A stretch of DNA of 19,454 nt from an uncultured Jannaschia sp. GTDB lineage: Bacteria; Pseudomonadota; Alphaproteobacteria; Rhodobacterales; Rhodobacteraceae. The DNA lies in NCBI GenBank assembly GCA_937916365.1, contig CALFSY010000045.1, positions 1 to 19,454 of the forward strand, given 5' to 3'. Position numbers and translations under genes: made by a program. Shown here piece by piece: positions 7,916 to 15,770 of the stretch (position 1 is its first letter; each line of letters starts with the position of its first letter). Under the pieces are notes generated by a model, which was not told where the DNA came from, did not search any database, and worked only from the letters and a program-made list of their open reading frames with translations.

Positions 7916-8678
7916 TTGCGGCAACACCAACACTGTGTTCAGCGTCTGGGACGGCGCCCAATTTTTGGCGACTTTTCGCACGGCCACCGAACACCAGCGC
8001 ACCGCAGATCAATACTACGTTTGGTTTTCCACACTTATGGTGCACCAAAAATTGAATGTGACGATCACGGGTTGTATCATTTCGTCGACCGTGCCGCGTG
8101 TTGTGTTTAATCTGCGGGTGTTGTGCGACCGTTATTTTGCCACGCGGCCCCTGGTGGTGGGAAAATCCGATTGTTTGCTGCCCACCCCGCCTAGGGTAGA
8201 CGACAGTGCACAAGTGGGCCCGGATCGTTTGGTCAACGCCGCAGGCGCGTATCAACGGCACGGCGGCGATTTGATTGTTGTTGATTTTGGCACCGCCACC
8301 ACATTTGATGTGGTCGCCCACGACGGTGCTTATGTGGGTGGGGCGATTGCACCCGGGGTAAATTTAAGCCTTGCGGCACTTCACCGTGCTGCCGCGGCGC
8401 TGCCCCATATTGATGTGACAAAACCGCAATCTGTCATTGGCACCAACACTGTGGCGTGTATGCAATCGGGTGTTTTTTGGGGGTATGTCGGATTGGTGCG
8501 CGGAATATGCGATCGGATTAAGGGGGAACACGATGCCCCCATGCGCATTATTGGCACCGGCGGTTTGGCCCCGTTGTTTTCACAGGGGGATGTGTTATTT
8601 GACCAGATCGAAGATGATCTAACGATGCACGGCCTCACGGTCATCCATAAATATAATAAGGACCAGGGCATTTTATGA
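7899..8678 (+). CDS. coaX: type III pantothenate kinase
   Basis: Phosphorylates pantothenate using ATP, the first step of CoA synthesis; type III enzymes belong to the ASKHA fold, need a monovalent cation and resist feedback by CoA. It has 259 residues, normal length. Visible motifs: Asp6 in CIDCGNTNTVFSV (phosphate loop), VGPDR at 106-110 (pantothenate binding), catalytic Asp129 in VVDFGTATTFDVV, GGAIAPG at 147-153, and IGTGGLAPLF (adenosine side). The ATG at 7899 is chosen because it starts right at the ATP-binding strand; the frame is open further upstream to 7827 but that would bury it in birA. It overlaps birA by 17 bases, and its TGA overlaps the rnj ATG (ATGA), which indicates coupled translation. 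Confidence 0.95.
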   Translation: MLLCIDCGNTNTVFSVWDGAQFLATFRTATEHQRTADQYYVWFSTLMVHQKLNVTITGCIISSTVPRVVFNLRVLCDRYFATRPLVVGKSDCLLPTPPRVDDSAQVGPDRLVNAAGAYQRHGGDLIVVDFGTATTFDVVAHDGAYVGGAIAPGVNLSLAALHRAAAALPHIDVTKPQSVIGTNTVACMQSGVFWGYVGLVRGICDRIKGEHDAPMRIIGTGGLAPLFSQGDVLFDQIEDDLTMHGLTVIHKYNKDQGIL

Positions 8679-10351
8679 ATACTCAAAATAGGTTGATCTA
8701 TCTGCCGCTCGGTGGTGCCGGGGAAATCGGGTTAAATTGTTATGTCTACGGGTATGGACCGGTGGACCAGGAACGCCTGATTGTTGTGGACATTGGGGTG
8801 ACATTTCCCGATATGGATGGCACCCCTGGTGTTGAATTAATTTTGCCCGATATTGCCTGGCTTGCCGAACGGGCAGACCGGATTGATGGTATTTTTATCA
8901 CCCACGCACACGAAGACCACGTCGGCGCCCTGGGCCATTTATGGGCGCAGATAAAGGCGCCGATCTACTGCCGCCGATTCACCGCCATCCATGCCACCCG
9001 CAAGATGGAGGAACAGGGCCACGCCACGCACCACGTGCATGTTGCTGACGCCTATCCTGCGGTAATTTCAGCGGGGCCGTTCAATGTACAGTTCGCCCCG
9101 GTTAGCCATTCAATTCCCGAAGCGTCCGCATTGGTGATTGATACCCCCGTCGGTCGTATTGTGCATTCCGGCGATTTTAAGATTGACCGCACCCCAGTGG
9201 TGGGGGAACCCTTTGACGATGCCATGTGGAAACACATCGGCCAAGAAGGCGTGTTGGCCTATGTTTGCGATTCGACCAATGTTTTGGTCCGTCATCAGGG
9301 CCGATCAGAAGCCCTTTTGTCCGATCCGATTACACAGCTTATCGCCGATGCTGAGGGTATGGTGGTTGCAACCACGTTTGCGTCGAATGTTGCGCGGCTG
9401 CAAACCTTAGCCAATGCGGGCGTGGCGGCGGGGCGCAGTGTATGCCTAATGGGTCGCGCGATGAAACGAATGGTTACCGCGGCGGTTGAGGCCGACGTTT
9501 TGACTGCATTTCCGACGACTGTTGCCCCCGATAAGGCCGTGGATATTCCGCGCCAGAACTTGATGTTGATTGTCACAGGTAGCCAGGGCGAACGCCGCGC
9601 GGCCTCTGCGGCACTGGCGCGGGGGTCTTATCTGGGTCATGAGGTGCGAGAGGATGATTTGTTTTTGTTTTCATCCAAAACCATTCCCGGCAATGAAGTA
9701 TCGGTGGCGCGCATTCAAAATGCCCTAGCCGAAAAGGGGGTTGAGGTGGTTGATGAACATTCAGGGTTTTACCATGTATCAGGCCACGCCAACCGCCCCG
9801 ATTTAGAGGTTATGCACGATTTATTGCGGCCACGCATCCTTGTGCCCAATCACGGCGAACACCGTCATTTGCGTGAACACGCGCGGCTTGGGCACGCCAA
9901 AGGTATGATTGGGATCGTAGCGGAAAATGGTGCTATGGTCGAATTTTCGGGAAATGCCCCAGGCATCGTTGATCATATCGACGTGAGCCGAACATATCTG
10001 GACGGTAATACACAGATGGGGGCGTTTGATGGTGTGGTGCGTGACCGAATAAAACTTGCGCTTAATGGTTTGGTTGCGGTTTCCCTGATCGTGGATGAGG
10101 GCGGCACGCTGCTGGACGACAGTTTGGTGGAATTGCGCGGGTTGCCCCAAGATGCACAGAATGGTGCCGATTTGGCAGAATTGATCGAAGATGATCTTGC
10201 ATCAATCCTGCCACGCATCGCCGCGAAAGATGTCGCGGACGATGAAAAAATTGACACCGCAGTTAAACGCGCCGTGCGGCAAACCTGTTTCGCAGCAATC
10301 GGAAAAAAACCCGAAGTCACCACATTGGTTAGCCGCCTGATCGCCGATTAA
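8675..10351 (+). CDS. rnj: ribonuclease J
   Basis: Metallo-beta-lactamase/beta-CASP nuclease acting as 5'-3' exonuclease and endonuclease in rRNA maturation and mRNA decay. It has 558 residues, normal length. Motifs run in order: LPLGGAGEIGLN near the N-terminus; zinc ligands His77, His79, Asp81 and His82 in THAHEDH; His145 in PVSHSIPE; Asp167 in HSGDFKIDRTPV; the beta-CASP region with CDSTNVLV and TGSQGERRAA; then SGHANRPDLEVMHDLLRP and PNHGEHRH of the returning nuclease domain; a C-terminal domain follows. All catalytic residues are intact. ATG 8675 overlaps the coaX stop by 4 bases; AGGG at 8665-8668 is 6 bases upstream. Its TAA (10349-10351) lies in a TTAA shared with the convergent rhlE stop. 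Confidence 0.96.
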   Translation: MNTQNRLIYLPLGGAGEIGLNCYVYGYGPVDQERLIVVDIGVTFPDMDGTPGVELILPDIAWLAERADRIDGIFITHAHEDHVGALGHLWAQIKAPIYCRRFTAIHATRKMEEQGHATHHVHVADAYPAVISAGPFNVQFAPVSHSIPEASALVIDTPVGRIVHSGDFKIDRTPVVGEPFDDAMWKHIGQEGVLAYVCDSTNVLVRHQGRSEALLSDPITQLIADAEGMVVATTFASNVARLQTLANAGVAAGRSVCLMGRAMKRMVTAAVEADVLTAFPTTVAPDKAVDIPRQNLMLIVTGSQGERRAASAALARGSYLGHEVREDDLFLFSSKTIPGNEVSVARIQNALAEKGVEVVDEHSGFYHVSGHANRPDLEVMHDLLRPRILVPNHGEHRHLREHARLGHAKGMIGIVAENGAMVEFSGNAPGIVDHIDVSRTYLDGNTQMGAFDGVVRDRIKLALNGLVAVSLIVDEGGTLLDDSLVELRGLPQDAQNGADLAELIEDDLASILPRIAAKDVADDEKIDTAVKRAVRQTCFAAIGKKPEVTTLVSRLIAD

Positions 10352-11820
10352 GCCGCGGTATCAGCGGCGGCCTCTTTTCCATCTGTATCCATCGCGATTG
10401 TGGATAGGACATCGACATCGTTTGATGTGGCCCCGGTTTCGGCCCGTGGTGCGTGACCACGGCGTTCTTCAAAACTTAATGCAATAAACCCTGGCATGTG
10501 ATCGCCCATACCAATGATTTTTTCCGTTTCACCGCGATGGGTGGGGCGGTCATTACGCCGCGATTCTGCGTGCCTTTTACCCTTTGATGAGGGTTTTTTG
10601 TTGTGTGCACCTGCCTTTGGCATGGCATTTTCTGTGCCTGCGATTTCATCGTTAGTTGTTACGGCTTCGGGCGTCCAAGGCGGGGTAACGCGGGGGATGG
10701 GTTGACCAATCAATCTTTCGATCGCGGCAAGCGATTTGTCATCGTTAGGGATGGCCAACGATATGGCAACACCTTTGCGCCCCGCGCGCCCGGTGCGTCC
10801 AATGCGATGCACATAATCTTCGGCATGGTGTGGAATATCGTAGTTGAACACGTGGCTAACGTTGGGAATGTCAAGCCCGCGCGCCGCCACGTCAGAGGCC
10901 ACAAGAAACGTGATCGTGCCATCGCGAAATCCGTCGAGCGTGCGCATACGATGCGCCTGGTCCAAATCACCATGGATCGGTTCCGCGTTCAGCCCGTGCT
11001 TTTTCATGGATTTTGATAAAATATCCACGTCTGCCTTGCGGTTACAAAATACGATGGCATTGGTGCATTCTGTGCCTTCGGCCCCGATACAGGTGCGCAG
11101 CATCGTTCGTTTTTGTTTGGCCGTCAGATCGCGGCGAGTGGGGGTAAAACAGACCAACCTTTGATCTATCGTGTCCGATGTGGTGGATTGCGGCGCCACC
11201 TCAACCCGCGTTGGTGCAGATAGAAAGGTATTGGTGATGCGTTCGATTTCCGGGGCCATCGTGGCCGAAAAAAACAACGTTTGCCGCGTAAAGGGGACCA
11301 AACCGAAAATGCGTTCGATGTCTGGTATAAACCCCATATCCAACATGCGGTCGGCTTCGTCCACCACCATGACCTTTACATCATTCAGGATCAATTTCCC
11401 ACGTTCAAAATGGTCTAACAATCGCCCTGGTGTGGCGATCAACACATCGACGCCTTTGTCGATCAACGCTTCTTGATCTTTGAAACTAACCCCGCCAATT
11501 AACAGTGCCTTACTAAGGTTTAAGTATTTGGCATACGTGTCAAAATTTTCCGCTACTTGTGCGGCCAATTCACGGGTAGGGCATAAAACCAATGATCGTG
11601 GCATCCGTGCGCGGGCGCGGCCCTTGGCCAATGCCGTTATAAGCGGCAGGGTAAATCCCGCGGTTTTTCCGGTGCCGGTTTGGGCAATTCCCAATACATC
11701 ATGCCCCTGTAAGGCCGGTGGAATGGCGCCTGCTTGGATAGGGGTGGGGGTTTCATACCCCGCCTCAGAAATAGCCTTCAAAACGTGTGAATTAAGATTG
11801 AGTTCGGAAAACGTTGTCAT
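10348..11820 (-). CDS. rhlE: DEAD-box ATP-dependent RNA helicase, RhlE type
   Basis: ATP-driven RNA duplex unwinding, typically in ribosome assembly, cold adaptation and RNA decay. It has 490 residues: two RecA-like domains (1-205, 215-365) and a 120-residue disordered basic tail. Motifs: Q-motif GYETPTPIQ (21-29), AQTGTGKT (46-53), PTRELAAQ (81-88), TPGRLLD (130-136), DEAD (154-157), SAT (185-187), ARGLD (313-317), HRIGRTGRAG (338-347). Short domain linkers and the lack of a recognisable RNA-binding domain favour RhlE over DeaD/CsdA or DbpA; the subfamily name is inferred. An insertion-like segment at 231-252 (AKQKRTMLRTCIGAEGTEC) lies in the second domain. It converges on rnj with a 4-base overlap and has its own upstream region. 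Confidence 0.93.
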   Translation of the reverse strand: MTTFSELNLNSHVLKAISEAGYETPTPIQAGAIPPALQGHDVLGIAQTGTGKTAGFTLPLITALAKGRARARMPRSLVLCPTRELAAQVAENFDTYAKYLNLSKALLIGGVSFKDQEALIDKGVDVLIATPGRLLDHFERGKLILNDVKVMVVDEADRMLDMGFIPDIERIFGLVPFTRQTLFFSATMAPEIERITNTFLSAPTRVEVAPQSTTSDTIDQRLVCFTPTRRDLTAKQKRTMLRTCIGAEGTECTNAIVFCNRKADVDILSKSMKKHGLNAEPIHGDLDQAHRMRTLDGFRDGTITFLVASDVAARGLDIPNVSHVFNYDIPHHAEDYVHRIGRTGRAGRKGVAISLAIPNDDKSLAAIERLIGQPIPRVTPPWTPEAVTTNDEIAGTENAMPKAGAHNKKPSSKGKRHAESRRNDRPTHRGETEKIIGMGDHMPGFIALSFEERRGHAPRAETGATSNDVDVLSTIAMDTDGKEAAADTAA

Positions 11821-12078
11821 GCGTGATTAATATCGCTTTCAAAAAGGGGTCAGAGGGATTGGTGCAACCATACACCATGTTACCAATGGGCACGGATAAT
11901 GCAGAAAGATTTGGTTTGCATTTCCTAAATACCATTACGTGAAACAGCTTATGCCGTCAAACACTGAACTTTGAGTATTATCTGAACCAGATCATTCACG
12001 AGTGTTATATGAATTATCTCTTGGCAACATGCAACCATCTGTCCATATCAAATAATAAGTGTTGTATTGGGGCCTTAG
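11821..12078. promoter_or_regulatory. divergent intergenic region between rhlE and mce
   Basis: A 258-base, AT-richer stretch that must hold the promoters of rhlE (minus) and mce (plus). On the minus strand TTGACG at 11960-11955 is a good -35 match, but the hexamer 17 bases on (TAATGG) is a poor -10. On the plus strand an extended -10-like TGTTATATG occurs at 12003-12011. No tRNA fold, no repeat, no convincing terminator and no gene-like frame was seen; the longest plus frame is 21 codons. Confidence 0.5.
11982..12011 (+). promoter_or_regulatory. candidate sigma-70 promoter for mce
   Basis: The extended -10 candidate is TATATG at 12006-12011 preceded by TGT, and a weak -35 (CTGAAC at 11982-11987) lies 18 bases upstream. 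It is about 65 bases ahead of the mce ATG. The call rests on pattern only; alphaproteobacterial -10 boxes are loose and TTGGCA at 12021 is a competing -35. Confidence 0.3.
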
Positions 12079-12486
12079 ATGATTGGACGGTTGAACCATG
12101 TTGCAATCGCCGTGCCGGATTTGGCGGCGGCCTCGGCATTGTATCGTGATGCGTTTGGGGCGCATGTCGGACCGCCACAGGACGAACCTGATCACGGGGT
12201 TACGGTGGTGTTTGTGGATTTGCCTAACACCAAAATCGAGTTGCTGCATCCCTTAGGCACAAATTCACCTATTCAAGGGTTTTTAGATAAAAACCCAACA
12301 GGTGGGATTCATCACATTTGTTATGAGGTGGCGGATATACATGCGGCGAAAGACCAACTTGAAACCTTAGGTTTGCGCGTGTTGGGGGATGGTGAACCTA
12401 AAATTGGGGCCCATGGGGCGCCGGTTTTGTTTTTACATCCCAAAGATGCCGCCGGCACATTAGTGGAATTGGAAGAAATCCGATGA
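12079..12486 (+). CDS. mce: methylmalonyl-CoA epimerase
   Basis: Interconverts (2R)- and (2S)-methylmalonyl-CoA, linking propionyl-CoA carboxylase to methylmalonyl-CoA mutase in propionate, odd-chain and branched-chain amino acid breakdown. It has 135 residues, normal length, with two vicinal-oxygen-chelate (glyoxalase-like) repeats (about 4-60 and 74-134). Likely metal ligands are His7 in LNHVAIAV, Glu54 in KIELLHP, a histidine of GGIHHICYEV (78 or 79) and Glu130 in GTLVELEE. ELLHP replaces the more usual ELLEP just after the second ligand. GGGG at 12069-12072 is 6 bases before the ATG. Its TGA overlaps the ATG of the next gene (ATGA). Neither the mutase nor the carboxylase is in view. Confidence 0.95.
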   Translation: MIGRLNHVAIAVPDLAAASALYRDAFGAHVGPPQDEPDHGVTVVFVDLPNTKIELLHPLGTNSPIQGFLDKNPTGGIHHICYEVADIHAAKDQLETLGLRVLGDGEPKIGAHGAPVLFLHPKDAAGTLVELEEIR

Positions 12487-12764
12487 ATATCGTTACGGGG
12501 ATTGTGCTATATGCAATCATTTGGTTTATGACGCTTTTTGTCATTTTGCCCCTGCGTATGAAAACCCAAAATGATGCAGGCCATCGTGTGGCGGGCACGC
12601 CGGGTTCGGCGCCGCAGATCCCCCATCTGATGCAGCGGTTTATCATCACAACCGCCGTGGCCGCCGCGATTTGGGGTATTATTGCCACCCTTATTTTGAC
12701 CCAGGCGATAACAATCGAAGACATTGATTTGTTTACGCGATTTGGGCTTGGCCAAGCGGGTTAA
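12483..12764 (+). CDS. DUF1467 family small membrane protein
   Basis: A 93-residue protein with two transmembrane helices (about 3-23 and 53-73) joined by a polar loop RMKTQNDAGHRVAGTPGSAP. This pattern fits the DUF1467 family, which in Alphaproteobacteria commonly sits beside mce; its function is unknown. GGAAGAA at 12471-12477, inside the mce end, is 5 bases upstream, and the ATG overlaps the mce stop by 4 bases, so the two are co-translated. The second helix ends in a short acidic segment (TIEDIDLF), then GLGQAG. It converges with topA across 73 bases. In relatives proS often follows; here topA does. Confidence 0.87.
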   Translation: MNIVTGIVLYAIIWFMTLFVILPLRMKTQNDAGHRVAGTPGSAPQIPHLMQRFIITTAVAAAIWGIIATLILTQAITIEDIDLFTRFGLGQAG

Positions 12765-12810
12765 TACGCCATCTTTTCCGCCATGTTTTTGGTGACAGGG
12801 GCATGAACCG

Positions 12811-12840
12811 GGGCCACCATCGCGAAAAATAGGCCCTTTA
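12811..12840 (+). terminator. weak candidate terminator for mce-DUF1467
   Basis: GGGCC at 12811-12815 pairs with GGCCC at 12832-12836, extendable by one G-U pair, and TTTATTTT follows. The stem is short (5-6 pairs) and the loop long (16 bases), so it is only a suggestion. It overlaps the stop codon end of the convergent topA. Confidence 0.25.
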
Positions 12841-15510
12841 TTTTGCCGCTTTTTTCTTTGTTGTGCGCCGTTTACCCGTGCCTTTGCCACCCTTTGCCAT
12901 TTTTTCGGCAATCAAAGCCACGGCTTGTTCCATCGTTAATGCCTCTGGTGGTGTGTCTTTGGGTAGGGTCGCGTTGATTTTCCCCCATTTCACATAAGCG
13001 CCATAGCGTCCGTCCATCACCTGCACAGCCCCGCCGCCGTTGGGGTGTTCGCCCAAATCTTTTAGTGATTTTGCGGTTGGCCCGCGGCCCCCCCGGCCTG
13101 CCGCCTTTTGTGCCAACAGTTCCACCGCGCGGTTCATACCGATGGTGAAAACCTCGCCCACTTCGGGCAGGTTCGCGTAAACGCGGCCATGTTTCACAAA
13201 CGGGCCATAGCGCCCGATCCCGGCCTCAATCGCGATGCCATCTTCGGGGTGGTCACCCACCTTGCGCGGCAAGTTCAATAACATCAGGGCTTTTTCCAAA
13301 TCCATGTCATCGGCGGCCCATCCCTTTGGGAGCGAAGCGCGGGGTGGTTTTGGTATGGCTTCGGTGGCATCGCCCAACTGCACATATGGCCCAAACCGTC
13401 CGGTGCGCAGGGTCACCTTTTCGGACGTGTCCGGATCAATGCCCAACATATTTCCATCCGGCCCGATCATTGATCCCTGTTCGGCGGCGGCGTTAGGGGG
13501 GCCAAAGGGGCGTGTGTATCGGCATTCGGGATAATTGGAACACCCTATGAATGCCCCGCCTGCGCGTGCTGTGCGCATCGACAACCGCCCAATCCCACAA
13601 TTTGGGCAAAGGCGCGGATCGACGCCTTTTTCCTGTGGGGGGAAAAGGTGCGGTTCTAAGATTTCATTGATTTTTTCCAAAACATCGGTGATACGCAATT
13701 CCGCTGTTTCGGCCACTGTGGTGGAAAAATCCCGCCAAAATGCCTCTAACACCTGTTGATATGCGCGTGCACCGGCGCTGACCTCGTCTAGCTGATTTTC
13801 CAGGTCCGCGGTGAAATCGTATTCCACATATTTGCGGAAATAATTCACCAGGAACGCGGTAACCAACCGCCCTTTATCTTCGGCGATGAGGCGATTTTTT
13901 TCTTTACGCACGTATCCACGGTTTTGAATTGTATCAATGATCGACGCATAGGTTGATGGCCGCCCAATGCCTAATTCCTCCATCCGTTTGACCAATGTTG
14001 CCTCCGTATAGCGGGGGGGCGGTTGGGTGAAATGCTGTTGCCCTAACACTGCGCCATCGGCGGACAAAAGCGCGCTGTCGCTTTCGCGTAGATTACCGGA
14101 TGGTGCGATTTCGGTTTCGTTGGTTTCTTTGCCGGTGTTTGCGGCCTTGGCAAAATCGTGTGCCAATCCGTTTGTCACCGGCGTTACACCTTCGCCTTGG
14201 GCCATTTGCGGCAGGCGGTGGGCATCTTCGCCGGTTGTGTCATCGCGACCTTCTTCGTATATTTTCATAAATCCGTCGAACAAAATCACCTGTCCCGTTG
14301 CGCGTAATGTGACCTGTTCATCAACGCTGCTTATGGTGACAGTCGTGCGTTCCAATCGCGCGGCGGCCATTTGGCTGGCCACAGTGCGTTCCCATACCAG
14401 GGTATAGAGTTTGCGTTGATCGTCATCGGTCAGGCGCAGTTTATCGGGCGATTTCGCCATGTCCGTCGGGCGGATACATTCGTGCGCTTCTTGCGCATTT
14501 TTTGCTTTGTTTTTGTAAATACGGGGCGATTTCGGCAGGTATTCGGCCCCAAACCGCGTGTTGATTTCGGTGCGCGCGGCGGTAACGGCCTCGGGCGCCA
14601 TGTCAATACCATCGGTCCGCATATAGGTGATATGCCCCGCTTCATATAGCCTCTGTGCCGTGCCCATGGTTTGGCGCGCCCCAAACCCAAATTTGCGGCT
14701 GGCCTCTTGTTGTAAGGTTGAGGTCATGAATGGCGGGGCAGGGTTGCGCACGGTGGGTTTGGCCTCAACCCCAGCTACCGCTAAGGCGCGCGATGCTATC
14801 GCTTGCACGGCTAGGCCGGCCTCAGCGGCGGTGGTTAGGCCGTAACGATCAATTTTCTGCCCACCCAGTGCGACCAATCGTGCCTCAAAACTTTGCTCAC
14901 GTTGGGTTTGAAGACATGCACGCACCGACCAGTATTCGCGCGGGCGAAAGGCCTCGATCTCCATCTCGCGGTCAACGATCAGGCGCAGGCACACGGATTG
15001 CACCCGCCCTGCCGATTTTGCCCCCGGCAATTTACGCCATAAAATCGGTGATAATGTGAACCCCACCAGATAATCCAACGCACGGCGGGCCAGATATGCC
15101 TCGACCAATTCCATATCTATTTGGCGGGGGGCTTTCATAGCCTCGGTCACCGCGGATTTGGTGATTGCGTTAAACACCACGCGGCTGATTTCGACCCCTT
15201 TTTTCATAGTTTTGCGTTGGGTTAGGGCCTGTTGCAAATGCCACGAAATCGCCTCACCTTCGCGGTCAGGGTCGGTGGCCAAGATTAAGGTGGGGTCATT
15301 TTGCAAGGCATCGGCGATGGCTTTGACGTGTTTTTTGCTGTCTGTGCCAATTTCCCATTCCATTGCAAAGCCATGGTCAGGGTCCACCGATCCATCCTTG
15401 GGCGGTAGGTCGCGCACATGGCCGTAAGAGGCCAGAACGGTGTAATCGTCGCCTAGATATTTGTTGATTGTTTTGGCTTTGGCAGGCGATTCAACGACAA
15501 CAACGGGCAT
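12838..15510 (-). CDS. topA: DNA topoisomerase I (type IA)
   Basis: Relaxes negative supercoils by transient single-strand cleavage. It has 890 residues. The TOPRIM domain opens with VVVESPAKAKTINKYLG (Glu7) and holds DPDREGE (80-86) for magnesium. The catalytic tyrosine is Tyr296 in GHITYMRTDG; PFMTSTLQQEASRKFGF precedes it and ELGIGRPSTYASI (512-524) follows. One zinc ribbon has Cys 635, 638, 657 and 663. C-terminal repeats of the form GR(F/Y)GPYV start near 704, 767 and 834, and the tail is lysine-rich (KRRTTKKKAAK). A polar stretch at about 448-490 has no counterpart that I recall in most TopA. GAAGG lies 4 bases upstream of the ATG. It converges with DUF1467. Confidence 0.96.
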   Translation of the reverse strand: MPVVVVESPAKAKTINKYLGDDYTVLASYGHVRDLPPKDGSVDPDHGFAMEWEIGTDSKKHVKAIADALQNDPTLILATDPDREGEAISWHLQQALTQRKTMKKGVEISRVVFNAITKSAVTEAMKAPRQIDMELVEAYLARRALDYLVGFTLSPILWRKLPGAKSAGRVQSVCLRLIVDREMEIEAFRPREYWSVRACLQTQREQSFEARLVALGGQKIDRYGLTTAAEAGLAVQAIASRALAVAGVEAKPTVRNPAPPFMTSTLQQEASRKFGFGARQTMGTAQRLYEAGHITYMRTDGIDMAPEAVTAARTEINTRFGAEYLPKSPRIYKNKAKNAQEAHECIRPTDMAKSPDKLRLTDDDQRKLYTLVWERTVASQMAAARLERTTVTISSVDEQVTLRATGQVILFDGFMKIYEEGRDDTTGEDAHRLPQMAQGEGVTPVTNGLAHDFAKAANTGKETNETEIAPSGNLRESDSALLSADGAVLGQQHFTQPPPRYTEATLVKRMEELGIGRPSTYASIIDTIQNRGYVRKEKNRLIAEDKGRLVTAFLVNYFRKYVEYDFTADLENQLDEVSAGARAYQQVLEAFWRDFSTTVAETAELRITDVLEKINEILEPHLFPPQEKGVDPRLCPNCGIGRLSMRTARAGGAFIGCSNYPECRYTRPFGPPNAAAEQGSMIGPDGNMLGIDPDTSEKVTLRTGRFGPYVQLGDATEAIPKPPRASLPKGWAADDMDLEKALMLLNLPRKVGDHPEDGIAIEAGIGRYGPFVKHGRVYANLPEVGEVFTIGMNRAVELLAQKAAGRGGRGPTAKSLKDLGEHPNGGGAVQVMDGRYGAYVKWGKINATLPKDTPPEALTMEQAVALIAEKMAKGGKGTGKRRTTKKKAAK

Positions 15511-15590
15511 ATAACCTTCACTTTCCGGTCTGGGATAACCTAGGTCTGGTGACTATTTGTAATGGCCCCATTCCATTTTATGGCGACAGT

Positions 15591-15619
15591 CATGTCGTGC
15601 GCCATTTGCCCGTTGTCAA
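15591..15619 (-). promoter_or_regulatory. candidate topA promoter
   Basis: On the minus strand a perfect -35 TTGACA occupies 15619-15614. A poor -10 (GACATG, 15596-15591) follows after 17 bases. It lies about 80-110 bases upstream of the topA ATG. The -35 is convincing; the -10 is not, though alphaproteobacterial housekeeping promoters tolerate this. Confidence 0.35.
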
Positions 15620-15663
15620 TGCAATATCGGATCAGGCGTGTGACAGTATCCATTATTCCGCGC

Positions 15664-15676
15664 CTATGTCACATAG
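15664..15676. repeat. 13-base palindrome, possible operator
   Basis: CTATG and CATAG flank TCA, giving perfect 5-base arms. The inner GTCACA also pairs with TGTGAC at 15639-15644. It lies between the divergent topA and MFS starts, about 95 bases before the MFS ATG and upstream of the TTGACG candidate. The position suits a regulator site; no regulator gene is in view. Confidence 0.3.
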
Positions 15677-15770
15677 CGTTGTATGCGCCAAATACCATGC
15701 GGATTTGACGTAAACAGAATGGTATGTATGCGGTCGCTGCTTTAGATCATTGGATAAAAAGGTTGATCAA

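Larger units (their letters stand above)
15511..15770. promoter_or_regulatory. divergent intergenic region between topA and the MFS gene
   Basis: A 260-base gap that must promote topA (minus) and the MFS gene (plus). It holds a perfect -35 hexamer for topA and a 13-base palindrome, both listed separately. For the plus strand TTGACG at 15705-15710 could be a -35, but its -10 is poor. AAAAAGG at 15756-15762 is the ribosome site for the MFS ATG at 15771. No RNA gene was seen. Confidence 0.5.

Noticed and set aside
11878..11943. 21-codon plus-strand frame between rhlE and mce
   Set aside because: It has no ribosome binding site, hydrophobic pattern or neighbour coupling; a frame of this length is expected by chance.
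15750..15770. TTG start for the MFS gene
   Set aside because: The AAAAAGG ribosome site would fall inside the coding region; the ATG at 15771 is correctly spaced.
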